NCBI RefSeq assembly: GCF_002976435.1
Contig: NZ_PUGF01000007.1
Coordinates: forward strand, 1-64,000
Direction of reading: 5' to 3'
Length of the DNA: 64,000 nucleotides
From: Solimicrobium silvestre
GTDB lineage: Bacteria; Pseudomonadota; Gammaproteobacteria; Burkholderiales; Burkholderiaceae_D
Of this stretch, positions 56,004 through 64,000 are shown in pieces. The notes below the pieces were generated by a model that searched no databases, was not told the origin of the DNA, and was given only the letters and a program-made list of their open reading frames with translations. The translations under genes and the position numbers were made by a program. Positions within the stretch are counted from its first letter, which is position 1; each line of letters begins with the position of its first letter.

Positions 56004-57887
56004 ATGAAACTCAAAACCAAGCCGTTAGCTGCTGCAGTATCTGGCCTATTCATTGGAGCACTATGTTTGCCAGGTAGCGCATTTGCTGCCAAATCACTTA
56101 CAACCGCGCAGGACACAGGCGCAATCTCACCGACCCAGACCCAGACCGTTTCTATTGTGCTGCAGTTGCGCAATGCTAATGAGCTCAATAAATACATTAA
56201 CGACACTGTCGATCCTAACAGCCCGAATTACCATCATTTTTTATCGGTGGATGAATTCGCGCACCGTTATGCTCCCACAGATGCAGACGTTAATCGCGTT
56301 AAAGCAGACTTAGGCAAATTAGGGATACAGGTTAGCGAAGTTTACCGCAGCCACATGGTCATACGCGCAACCGGTAGCACTGCGCAATTTAACAAATATC
56401 TTGCCACTGAAGTGCATAGTTACAAGGAGAACGGGTTAAGTTATATCAAACCAAGTGTTGCCCTTACTATTCCTTCCAGCGTGTCTGATGTGGTCATGGC
56501 AGTAATCGGTCTGAATACCAAACCTAAATTACATTCGCTGTCGCATAATCTTGCCAAGGATTCTGGCGGCACGATGAAGATGGTTCCAGGCACCAAAGGA
56601 ATAAAATTGGCTAATGGCGTAACAACGACCAACTCACCTGGCTCGTTTACGGTAACCGATGTCGCTGAACTGTATAACATCAACCCGCTGTACCAACAAG
56701 GCATTCTGGGGCAAAACCATAATATTGGTATAGCAACGTTTGCCACCTTCACCGCCAGCGATGCTTATACTTATTGGCAAACCATCGGCCTGCACGTGGC
56801 ATCCGATAGAATCACAGAGATTCCGGTTGATGGCGGAACCGGAACAAATGGATCTGGTGAAACTACACTAGACGTAGAACAATCTGGCGGTGTCGCACCG
56901 GCAGCCAAAGTCTATGTTTATGAAGCGCCGAATACTGATCAGGGATTTGCCGACGTATTTTTAAAAGCGGCCGCTGACAACACAGTCGACACGCTTTCAA
57001 TGAGCTGGGGCGGCACCGAATTTGGTCAAGACACGGGCGTTATGCCAGCAGTCCATCAGGCCTTGATGGAATTGGCAGCGCAAGGTATTTCCGTGCTCAC
57101 TTCGTCCGGTGATGAAGGCGCGTACGACATCAACAATAATCAAGGCTATTACTATTATCCCGGCTGTACAGCAACGCTGAGTGTCGAGTACCCCGCCAGC
57201 GATTCGATGATTCTTGCCGCCGGCGGGATAACCTTGGCCGGAACCCAAACCTTTTACAATAGCAATAACGTTGTAGTTGGCAGTGTTACTGTGCCCAAAG
57301 ACAGGGCCTGGGCCTGGGATTATCTACAAAACTTCTTCATCACCAATTTTGGCGATAACTCCTATTACGAACACTTATTTCCAGTCGGTGGCGGCGGTGG
57401 CGTGAGCGTGGAATTTGACCTGCCGTACTACCAGCAAAATTTGCACGGCACACAAGTCACAGCAGCTAACCAAGCTCTAATTTGCCAGACATCTACTGGC
57501 CCGGTAGATCTGATCGATTTGCCAGATGGTTATGCAGGGCGCAATGTGCCGGACATCTCGTTGAATGCAGATCCTGATACCGGCTATGCCGAATACGTGG
57601 GCGGCCAATGGGCGTACTACTGGGGTGGCACCAGCTTTGTCGCTCCTCAGTTAAACGGTATGGCCATTCTCGTTTCCCAAGTCAGCGGAACACGCCTGGG
57701 ATTTTTGAATCCGCAGTTGTATTCAAGATTCAATCAATTTGGCTATGGTAGCAATTCGCCATTCAGAGCCGTTACTGCTGGTGACAATGAGTACTATCAA
57801 TCAACCTATGGCTACAGCCCGGCAACAGGAATTGGCGCTATCGACGTAACGAAATTAGCCAAATCTTTTTCTAGAGGGGGTTACTAG
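56004..57887 (+). CDS. Secreted S53-family (sedolisin/kumamolisin-type) serine-carboxyl peptidase
   Basis: A 627-residue secreted protease, usually active at acid pH. The signal peptide ends near residue 29 (GSAFAAK). A pro-kumamolisin activation domain follows (about 45-180; YHHFLSVDEFAHRYAPTDAD). The catalytic Glu and Asp are E286 and D290 in GSGETTLDVEQ; the oxyanion Asp is D370 in TSSGDEGAYD; the nucleophile is Ser544 in GGTSFVAPQ. All key residues are present, so it should be active after self-cleavage. GGGAG precedes the start. Its closest upstream gene is the interrupted leader-peptide, which raises the possibility of a functional link. It is the last island gene before the right attachment repeat. 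Confidence 0.93.
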   Translation: MKLKTKPLAAAVSGLFIGALCLPGSAFAAKSLTTAQDTGAISPTQTQTVSIVLQLRNANELNKYINDTVDPNSPNYHHFLSVDEFAHRYAPTDADVNRVKADLGKLGIQVSEVYRSHMVIRATGSTAQFNKYLATEVHSYKENGLSYIKPSVALTIPSSVSDVVMAVIGLNTKPKLHSLSHNLAKDSGGTMKMVPGTKGIKLANGVTTTNSPGSFTVTDVAELYNINPLYQQGILGQNHNIGIATFATFTASDAYTYWQTIGLHVASDRITEIPVDGGTGTNGSGETTLDVEQSGGVAPAAKVYVYEAPNTDQGFADVFLKAAADNTVDTLSMSWGGTEFGQDTGVMPAVHQALMELAAQGISVLTSSGDEGAYDINNNQGYYYYPGCTATLSVEYPASDSMILAAGGITLAGTQTFYNSNNVVVGSVTVPKDRAWAWDYLQNFFITNFGDNSYYEHLFPVGGGGGVSVEFDLPYYQQNLHGTQVTAANQALICQTSTGPVDLIDLPDGYAGRNVPDISLNADPDTGYAEYVGGQWAYYWGGTSFVAPQLNGMAILVSQVSGTRLGFLNPQLYSRFNQFGYGSNSPFRAVTAGDNEYYQSTYGYSPATGIGAIDVTKLAKSFSRGGY

Positions 57888-57918
57888 GTTTTGATTTGGG
57901 TTTACGTAGCTAAACCTA

Positions 57919-57953
57919 GAGGGCGGTTTTTTTAACCGCCCTCCTCCGTTTTT
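57919..57953 (+). terminator. Rho-independent terminator after the S53 peptidase gene
   Basis: A 10-bp stem GAGGGCGGTT/AACCGCCCTC (57919-57928, 57934-57943) with a T5 loop, followed by CTCCG and T5. Confidence 0.82.
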
Positions 57954-57967
57954 AAAATAAAACTACC

Positions 57968-58020
57968 GACTGTTAATCCGCAGGTCCCTGGTTCGAGTCC
58001 AGGTCGGGGAGCCACAGAAT
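57968..58020 (+). repeat. Right island attachment repeat (att), tRNA-Asn 3' fragment
   Basis: Identical over 53 bp to 33413-33465. It begins in the anticodon stem and includes the CCA end plus CAGAAT, but the 5' 29 bases of the tRNA are missing, so no functional tRNA is made here. Confidence 0.93.
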
Positions 58021-58038
58021 TAGGTAGTTGTAAATCAA

Positions 58039-58068
58039 GCCTTTACGAGAAATCGTCGAGGCTTTTTT
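58039..58068 (+). terminator. Displaced original tRNA-Asn terminator
   Basis: Arms GCCTTTACGA and TCGTCGAGGC (two internal mismatches) close a GAAA loop and lead into T6. It stands 19 bases past the right att, the position the native tRNA-Asn terminator would have had before island insertion. Confidence 0.65.
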
Positions 58069-58164
58069 CGTCTGCATACTTCTAAATTTCACTCAAAAAC
58101 TGGCCTTTGCCAGAAATCTGCCGATCTGCATTGCTTATTTGCGAACGTAGCACTGATTAATTGT

Positions 58165-59058
58165 CTATTCCATTATTACTTGTAGTCGGACTACTTCTTC
58201 AAACGCCAGGCTTGCTTTTGTCTTGTACCGCGCTTTGTGTGTCAGTGAATAAAATTCGCGATGTGGCAATGCGATGTTAACTATTCGTAATAACCCCGCC
58301 TTGATGTGGGCATCAACCACAAACTTAGAAACCAACGTTGCAAACTGCCCCGAAATGACAGCGGATCGTACAGCTTCATTTGACGGTAATGTCAGTGCGA
58401 CATTCAAATTTGAAATCTCGACGCCGACCAATGCCAGAATATTTTCCAGAACAGCCCTCGTTCCTGAACCCGGCTCGCGCATAATCCAGTCGGCCTTAAC
58501 GAGCTCTGTCGGATTTATCAGCGCGCCGTTCCCCCAGGGGTGTTCTGGAGCGACTACGACGACTACCTGGTCTTCATACACTGTGCATACGTTTAACAGA
58601 GTGTCATCGACTCGGCCCTCAACGTATCCAAGATCGGCTGTGCCATCGTGCACTGATTGGGCAACTTGTTGAGTATTGCCGACAATGAGATTAATACTAA
58701 TTTGTGGGTGTTTTTGATGAAATCGAACCAAAATAGGTGGCAGCCAATAGCTCGCAATTGTCTGGCTTGCATGAATGTTTAGCGTACCTCTCTTCATGCT
58801 CCCTAATTCTTTTAATGTCAGTTCTGCTGCCCTGGCGCTATTGAGGGTAGATTTGGCTTCAGTTAGAAAAATTCTTCCTGCCTCAGTTAGCTCAATTCGC
58901 CGGCCAACCCGATTAAAGAGCACGGTTCCGTACTGATTCTCCAATGATTTAATGGATGAACTTACCGCTGACGGGGTCAGCGCCAAAACATCTGCTGCCT
59001 GAGTCAGATGTTCACGCTCTGCGACCTGGATAAATATGCGTAGTTGATCTAATGTCAT
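58165..59058 (-). CDS. LysR-family regulator, CysB/YeiE-like, divergent to a PSE transporter
   Basis: A 297-residue LysR protein: DNA-binding part TLDQLRIFIQVAEREHLTQAA at the N-terminus and effector domain with REPGSGTRAVLENILA near residue 195, the same GSGTR signature as the regulator at 3044. It is divergent from a YeiH-like transporter across 104 bp, repeating the layout seen at 1842-3946. It probably controls the transporter and perhaps the following genes. Effector unknown; sulfite or an organic acid is a guess from family context. Confidence 0.87.
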   Translation of the reverse strand: MTLDQLRIFIQVAEREHLTQAADVLALTPSAVSSSIKSLENQYGTVLFNRVGRRIELTEAGRIFLTEAKSTLNSARAAELTLKELGSMKRGTLNIHASQTIASYWLPPILVRFHQKHPQISINLIVGNTQQVAQSVHDGTADLGYVEGRVDDTLLNVCTVYEDQVVVVVAPEHPWGNGALINPTELVKADWIMREPGSGTRAVLENILALVGVEISNLNVALTLPSNEAVRSAVISGQFATLVSKFVVDAHIKAGLLRIVNIALPHREFYSLTHKARYKTKASLAFEEVVRLQVIME

Positions 59059-59162
59059 GACTATCGTTCGATATAATTGAATGAATCATTATATATTGAT
59101 AGATAGACCTAACAATTGATTACTCAGATAATTTCTCATCGAAACCTAACTGAGATATAAAA

Positions 59163-60167
59163 ATGAAGGCTAAAGCAAAAAAATTGGTGCCAGGTTTGAT
59201 TCTATGCACACTGGTAACACTGTCCGCGTACTACATCGAATATCTCGAGGCCTCCTTCTTTCAACGCGCCTGGCTTGAGAGTCTGGTTATTGCAATATTA
59301 CTTGGCAGCTTTATTCGAAGCGTTTATCAATTAGATCATCAGTTCGATGCTGGCATCAATTTTAGCGCCAAGATGCTGCTGGAAATTGCAGTCGTTCTAT
59401 TGGGTGTATCCGTTAGTGCATCGTCAATACTTGAAAATGGTCCCAATCTGATTCTTGGTATTGCCGCTACAGTAGCTATTGCAATCGCTGCAAGTTACAC
59501 GATTGGCAGATTAGTTGGCCTACCAAAAAAAATGGCGATATTGATTGCATGCGGCAACTCCATTTGCGGTAACTCAGCGATTGCGGCTGTTGCCCCAGTT
59601 ATTGAAGCCGATAGCAACGATGTCGCGTCATCAATTGCATTTACGGCTGTTTTAGGTGTTGTCGTGGTGTTGATATTACCTTTGATGATTCCGCTACTCT
59701 CATTATCGCAACTTCAATATGGTATTTTCGCAGGGTTAACCGTTTATGCCGTACCGCAAGTCCTCGCGGCAACTAGCTCAGTCTCGTTGATTAGCAGTCA
59801 CATAGGGACTTTGGTCAAATTGGTTCGGGTTTTAATGTTAGGGCCTGTTGTATTGATTCTATCGTTAATCGGCAAGAAAGAAGACGGGACTCGTCCAGCC
59901 CTGTCACAAATGGTTCCCTGGTTTATCGTCGGTTTCCTGGCATTGATGATGTTCCGTTCATTCGGATTGGTGCCTGAGGCCCTAATCAATCCAGCACATA
60001 CCACGGGCAATTTTTTCACAATCATGTCAATGGCGGCTCTTGGACTTGGAGTTGATATACGTTCAGTTGCGCGGGCAGGATCAAGAGTGGCCAGCGTGGT
60101 AGTTTTGTCTCTTCTCATTCTATTTGTGATTAGTTTTATTTTGATTCGATTACTAGGAATTTACTGA
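59163..60167 (+). CDS. PSE (YeiH)-family putative sulfate/sulfite exporter, second copy
   Basis: A 334-residue membrane protein with about ten helices and the family core IACGNSICGNSAIAAVAPVIEA near residue 136, the counterpart of GAGSSICGAAAIMA in the first copy. The PQVLAATSSVS segment near 198 corresponds to the STIHEVAQV region. Sequence outside the core differs strongly from the yeiH-like gene at 1842, so this is a separate branch and not a recent duplicate. TauZ-like members of the family accompany organosulfonate degradation genes. Confidence 0.85.
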   Translation: MKAKAKKLVPGLILCTLVTLSAYYIEYLEASFFQRAWLESLVIAILLGSFIRSVYQLDHQFDAGINFSAKMLLEIAVVLLGVSVSASSILENGPNLILGIAATVAIAIAASYTIGRLVGLPKKMAILIACGNSICGNSAIAAVAPVIEADSNDVASSIAFTAVLGVVVVLILPLMIPLLSLSQLQYGIFAGLTVYAVPQVLAATSSVSLISSHIGTLVKLVRVLMLGPVVLILSLIGKKEDGTRPALSQMVPWFIVGFLALMMFRSFGLVPEALINPAHTTGNFFTIMSMAALGLGVDIRSVARAGSRVASVVVLSLLILFVISFILIRLLGIY

Positions 60168-60263
60168 TTTTTTATTCTCAATTTGGTCTGGGTCTGCATA
60201 AATTAGTGCAGCTAAAGAGTAAATTTTTTACGACGAAAAGCGAACTTTAACGGAGCAATCAAT

Positions 60264-61262
60264 ATGCTTAACATTAAATACGTAACAACAATTTTATTTA
60301 GTTTCGGTATCGCCGTGGCGAACATCCAGACCTCCGCTAACGCGGCAGATCAAAAATGGACTTTTGACGGCGCTATCCACAATAACTCGTTAGCTGTAAG
60401 CCCCGATGAAACGATGGCTGTTGCCTCTTACAGTGAGCGTCAGGAAATCGTTGTCTATGATCTAAAATCAAAAAGTGTTCGCAAGATTTTGCGCGGGTAC
60501 ATTACACCTAGAAATAGTGTCTTTGATCCGTCAGGTAAAGCATTTTATGTTTCTGATAGTAGTTTGGGTGTGATCAAAAAGATTGACGCAACTTCGCTTG
60601 AAGAAATTGGGCAATTTGCTGCTGGCCCGGGTGTTTTCGGCACAACCATTTCGGCCGATGGGAAAACGCTATATGCCAATAATGAAGCTGCCAATACTGT
60701 AACGAGCTTTAATCTAAATACGAATCAGCCAACTGCAGTTATTCCCGGATTTAGCCAACCAAGGCAAGGAGTCCGTCTTAACCCAAATGGGGATACCCTT
60801 TTTGTGACGAATTTTCTTGGCGATAAAATCACTTTGGTCAATACCAAGACAAATCAAATTGACGGTGAAATTGCAGGATTCAATAAAATTAGAGCCATCT
60901 CCATTTCGCACGACGGTAAAACCTTGTATGCGGCAAATAGCGGATCAAACATGATTGCAGTCGTAAATATCGCTGATCGCAAAATCACTTCGATGATTCC
61001 AGTCGGGAAAGATCCGTACGGCGCAGCATTAACTCCAGATGGAAAATTCCTCTACTCAGGCAATTTGGCCGACAACAGCTTGACAGTCATTTCGCTTCCT
61101 TCAGAACACGTCGTCGCATCGGTTGATGGATTGAAGCAACCAAGACAAGCCATCGTCTTTTCTCACAATAGCAAATTAGCTTATGTGCTGAATGAGGATT
61201 TAAGCGTTGCTATTATCAATCTGGACAACAACAAAATTGCAGAAGTTATTCTGCCGCATTAG
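60264..61262 (+). CDS. Secreted YncE-like seven-bladed beta-propeller
   Basis: A 332-residue exported protein with signal peptide (about 1-27, ending SANAADQ). Repeats of about 40 residues have the YVTN/NHL-like pattern of YncE proteins: FDPSGKAFYVSDSSLGVIKKID, SADGKTLYANNEAANTVTSFN, SHDGKTLYAANSGSNMIAVVN and TPDGKFLYSGNLADNSLTVIS. No catalytic site is seen; such proteins often bind ligands or act as periplasmic scaffolds. It lies between the transporter and malate-dehydrogenase-family genes on the same strand, so a role in the same process is likely. Confidence 0.85.
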   Translation: MLNIKYVTTILFSFGIAVANIQTSANAADQKWTFDGAIHNNSLAVSPDETMAVASYSERQEIVVYDLKSKSVRKILRGYITPRNSVFDPSGKAFYVSDSSLGVIKKIDATSLEEIGQFAAGPGVFGTTISADGKTLYANNEAANTVTSFNLNTNQPTAVIPGFSQPRQGVRLNPNGDTLFVTNFLGDKITLVNTKTNQIDGEIAGFNKIRAISISHDGKTLYAANSGSNMIAVVNIADRKITSMIPVGKDPYGAALTPDGKFLYSGNLADNSLTVISLPSEHVVASVDGLKQPRQAIVFSHNSKLAYVLNEDLSVAIINLDNNKIAEVILPH

Positions 61263-61315
61263 TTGGATCATTTGATTTTATCCGCTAACTTCAACTAATC
61301 TAAAGGGAAATTAAA

Positions 61316-62296
61316 ATGGAAAAGAAACCAATTCGAATTGCAGTGACAGGTGCGGCTGGGCAGATTGGCTATGCGCTTTTGTTTAGAATCGCAAAGGGAG
61401 ATATTACTGGAACAAATCAGCCCATTATTTTGCAGCTATTGGAAATCCCATCGTCGCAACAGGCGCTGAAAGGCGTGGTAATGGAGCTGGAAGACTGTGC
61501 TTTCCCCTTGCTGTCAGACATTATTGTAACGGACGATCCTTCTGTTGCATTTCAAGACGCGAATATGGTCATCATGGTAGGTGCACGGCCTCGTAGCAAG
61601 GGGATGGAGCGAAAAGATCTATTGCTGGCGAATGCCGAGATTTTTAAAATTCAAGGCAGTGCATTGAATCAGTGCGTGGCGCGGGATGCAAAAATACTGG
61701 TGGTCGGAAATCCAGCCAACACCAACGCTTTAATTGCGATGACAAGCGCGCCTGATTTGGATAGGAATAATTTTTCTGCAATGATTCGACTTGATCACAA
61801 TCGCGCGCTTTCGATACTGGCAAAAAAAATAGGAAGCCCAATTTCGCAAATTTCTCAACTAATTGTCTGGGGAAACCATTCACCAACGATGTATGCCGAT
61901 TATCGATTTGCTTTAAATAGCGACCAACCACTTGCCTACAATTTGCAAGATGAAAATTGGAACACCGAAGTATTCATTCCAACCGTTGCTCAACGAGGCA
62001 CCGCGATAATTGAGGCGCGAGGTGTTTCTTCTGCAGCATCGGCCGCAAATGCCATCATCGACCATATGCGGGACTGGGTGATGGGCAGCAATGGGAGATG
62101 GGTCTCAATGGCATTGCCATCCGATGGCTCATATGGCGTTCCAGAAGGTATATTTTTTGGCGTGCCAGCCATTTGCGAAAACGGTGTGATTAAACGTGTA
62201 GCCAATCTAGAAATTAACGAATTTTCAAAACGCAAATTGCAAAGCTCTGTTGACGAATTGATGGGCGAGAGAAAATTAATTTTGTCAATGTTGTGA
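61316..62296 (+). CDS. Malate dehydrogenase family enzyme
   Basis: A 326-residue NAD-dependent dehydrogenase of the proteobacterial MDH type. The Rossmann motif is [17 protein letters not shown] near residue 9. Substrate-binding arginines lie in [15 protein letters not shown] near 91, and the catalytic pair in [10 protein letters not shown] near 158 and [12 protein letters not shown] near 187. The usual MTRLDHNRA has Ile for Thr here, and GARPRGPGMERK has Ser-Lys for Gly-Pro, so specificity may be shifted. [12 protein letters not shown] near 264 is standard. A transporter-clustered extra copy suggests a catabolic role, not the TCA cycle one; the product acid is unproven. Confidence 0.88.
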   Translation: MEKKPIRIAVTGAAGQIGYALLFRIAKGDITGTNQPIILQLLEIPSSQQALKGVVMELEDCAFPLLSDIIVTDDPSVAFQDANMVIMVGARPRSKGMERKDLLLANAEIFKIQGSALNQCVARDAKILVVGNPANTNALIAMTSAPDLDRNNFSAMIRLDHNRALSILAKKIGSPISQISQLIVWGNHSPTMYADYRFALNSDQPLAYNLQDENWNTEVFIPTVAQRGTAIIEARGVSSAASAANAIIDHMRDWVMGSNGRWVSMALPSDGSYGVPEGIFFGVPAICENGVIKRVANLEINEFSKRKLQSSVDELMGERKLILSML

Positions 62297-62971
62297 GCAC
62301 TAAGAAATTGGTAAACTGCTGGTTGGTTAGTTGTAGCAACTAACCAAGTTCAGCTCTCCTTAATCGCACTCTGGAACATGCCACGAAGCTGGATTTCCTT
62401 GCGATTTTTTCAATCCGCCTCTACTTGTTGCCTGCACTATTCGTGGGTGCCGCATTGCCTGCACGATCGATATTTTCACTCTATCTGACCCAATGACGAA
62501 GATGGCCGCTCGTGAATCCGAATCCGAAGGGTGCACGGCAAATTGCGGCCAACGTTCATTAATCTGAATATTGCCCACGTTCGCGATCATTACCTGTGCG
62601 ATGGCCTTAATTTCGCCCTGCCTTCGGAAAAACCTTTATCGGATTTTTCGCCTCATCTGTCACAATAGTTAGCGTAATTGATACTGCTGATGCATCGGTG
62701 CTTCCGTTTCTGTTGTCATGCTCAAAAGTGCCCAACGCGAGATTAAATATATGGAATACTATATCAATACATCTTGCCTTATCAGTGATATTTTTATCAA
62801 CAACAGTTCTGATGCCGTTCAGCGTGGTGTACACACTACGGCTTCTTCGTGCCATGCACGCTGGAGTCTCAGAAGACTTTAGTCATGCGGACAACCTTGG
62901 TGGTTACTAATTTCATTGAGAACATTTAACGCCCAACTCCCAAAGGGAACCCGTAAAGGAACTTAAATATC
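62297..62971. other. 675-bp region, possible frameshifted minus-strand gene
   Basis: No firm gene. Two minus-strand frames follow one another: 62855-62607 and 62590-62360. The second could extend upstream into the first through a single frameshift near 62620-62630. Neither half matches a family I know. The stretch upstream of 62972 should hold the promoter of the TDT transporter gene. Confidence 0.3.
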
Positions 62972-64000
62972 ATGAAACCACCATTAAGCAAATTGGGACA
63001 CCGTCGTGAGCTCATCCGTCAATTCACGCCAAATTGGTTCACCATGACAATGGGAACTGGCATTGTGGCATTGGCCCTTGGAAGAACATCTGAATTACTG
63101 CCAATCCTGTGGAACCTTGGTGCAACCCTTTGGGTAATTAATATCGCTCTCTTCCTCCTGTTTGTGTCGATGTACTGCGCACGGTGGATATTTTTTTTCG
63201 ATGGTGCCAAACGGATTTTCCATCACAGCGTCATGTGCATGTTTTTCGGGGCGATCCCGATGGGACTTGCAACAATAATAAATGGATTCTTGGTATTTGG
63301 TATTCCACTAATTGGCGAACGGGCAATAAGCATCGCCTTCAGTTTATGGTGGTTGGATGCAGCCATGGCGCTAATTTGTGGACTGCTAATTCCATTTTTC
63401 ATGTTTACACGCCACGACCATAGTCTGCAAAGTATGACCGCGGTCTGGCTGCTACCCATTGTCGCGGCAGAGGTGACAGCGGCGTCGGGAGGACTGCTGA
63501 TTTCTCATATGAACGCTGGAAGTAGTGCAACGCAAATTCTATTTATCAGCTACTCACTATGGGGCTTTTCGGTATTGCCGGCATTGGCGGTTCTGGTGAT
63601 CTTGTTTTTGCGGATGGTACTTCATAAATTGCCTGGACGAGATATGGCAGCATCAAGCTGGTTATCAATTGGCCCAATCGGAACGGGCGCACTGGGATTA
63701 CTGCTGTTAGGTACACAGGCACAACGGATTCTCATTTCTCCTGATTTGATCAGTGTTGGCATCGTCGCGCATGGATTTGGCATTCTTGGTGCGACCATAT
63801 TATTAGGATACGGCTTCTGGTGGTTGGTAATCGCGATTCTCACTACGTTGCGTTATTTGCGTGATGGCCTGCCTTTTAATATGGGCTGGTGGGCCTTTAC
63901 ATTCCCAATTGGCGTCTACTCTCTGGCCACACTTTCGCTGGCTGACAGCACGGGAATCCAATGGTTGTATTACTTTGGATATGCATTCGTATCAATGCTG
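62972..64000 (+). CDS. TDT-family transporter (TehA/SLAC1-like), cut by window end
   Basis: At least 343 residues, still open at the window edge. It begins MKPPLSKLGHRRELIRQFTP, and NWFTMTMGTGIVALAL near residue 20 is the TDT family hallmark. About nine helices are visible, with DHSLQSMTAVWLLPIVAAEV near 150 and WWAFTFPIGVYSLATLSLA near 305. The family includes C4-dicarboxylate carriers, the yeast sulfite pump Ssu1 and tellurite-resistance TehA. Following a malate-dehydrogenase-type gene it could carry malate or a related acid; beside a PSE exporter it could also handle sulfite. Confidence 0.88.
   Translation, partial: MKPPLSKLGHRRELIRQFTPNWFTMTMGTGIVALALGRTSELLPILWNLGATLWVINIALFLLFVSMYCARWIFFFDGAKRIFHHSVMCMFFGAIPMGLATIINGFLVFGIPLIGERAISIAFSLWWLDAAMALICGLLIPFFMFTRHDHSLQSMTAVWLLPIVAAEVTAASGGLLISHMNAGSSATQILFISYSLWGFSVLPALAVLVILFLRMVLHKLPGRDMAASSWLSIGPIGTGALGLLLLGTQAQRILISPDLISVGIVAHGFGILGATILLGYGFWWLVIAILTTLRYLRDGLPFNMGWWAFTFPIGVYSLATLSLADSTGIQWLYYFGYAFVSML

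Larger units (their letters stand above)
33413..58020. mobile_element. Genomic island of about 24.6 kb integrated in tRNA-Asn
   Basis: A perfect 53-bp direct repeat made of the tRNA-Asn 3' end plus six following bases bounds this segment (33413-33465 and 57968-58020). A tyrosine-integrase C-terminal remnant lies directly inside the left boundary, facing the tRNA, as in tRNA-targeted integrative elements. Cargo covers galactoside uptake, hydrolysis and catabolism, plus an IS91 remnant, an interrupted leader-peptide gene and an S53 peptidase. Codon choice in 40-55 kb (CTG/GCC-rich) differs from the TTA/TTG-rich flanks. No intact integrase, excisionase, relaxase or conjugation gene is seen, so the island is probably fixed. 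Confidence 0.9.

Noticed and set aside
1-64000. CRISPR arrays, rRNA genes, replication origin, phage structural genes
   Set aside because: None seen; no regularly spaced repeats or matching genes in the window.

Overview
The window looks like a stretch of chromosome from a betaproteobacterium, most likely Burkholderiales and Oxalobacteraceae-like. The pointers are the gbsR-cydP-cydA-cydB-cydX order, yaeQ, pncC, thiL-pgpA, the tonB-exbB-exbD-exbD-TPR-TPR cluster and a 766-residue MaeB. This placement is inferred from gene content; no marker phylogeny could be run. Core genes are moderately AT-rich with many TTA/TTG leucine codons, whereas the sugar cluster at 39.9-55.1 kb prefers CTG/GCC, which suggests a different origin.

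Layout. 1-33.4 kb is ordinary core: pgpA-thiL, a YeiH-type transporter with a divergent LysR gene, an orphan sensor kinase, rubredoxin, maeB, a brnT/brnA toxin-antitoxin pair whose toxin gene has an in-frame TGA, pncC, yaeQ, a VOC protein, the cytochrome bd operon with its small subunits CydP and CydX, mltD, a TonB-ExbB-ExbD1-ExbD2 system followed by two tandem TPR proteins, an amino-acid permease, a TonB-dependent receptor, a GntP permease, uvrB, an aromatic aminotransferase and tRNA-Asn.

33.4-58.0 kb is a genomic island of about 24.6 kb inserted in the 3' end of tRNA-Asn. A perfect 53-bp repeat of the tRNA 3' end flanks it, and a truncated tyrosine integrase sits just inside the left end. 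Its cargo is a nearly self-contained galactoside catabolic system. It has a TonB-dependent receptor, two unassigned secreted proteins of probable glycosidase type, a GH27 alpha-galactosidase, aldose 1-epimerase, an AraFGH-like ABC importer, an SDR dehydrogenase, an SMP-30 lactonase and DgoD/DgoK/DgoA, with two LysR regulators. Together these would take galactosides to galactose and, by the De Ley-Doudoroff route, to pyruvate and glyceraldehyde 3-phosphate. The right end carries an IS91-type remnant, a small double-glycine-leader peptide gene interrupted by TGA exactly after the GGG motif, and a secreted S53 (sedolisin) peptidase.

58.0-64.0 kb holds a second LysR/PSE-transporter pair, a secreted YncE-like beta-propeller, a malate-dehydrogenase-family enzyme and a TDT-family transporter that runs off the window. 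This may be an organic-acid or sulfite-handling module. The most interesting points are the interrupted RiPP-like peptide beside the S53 protease, a second TGA at a conserved Trp codon in brnT, the tRNA-Asn island itself, and the two unassigned secreted proteins in it.
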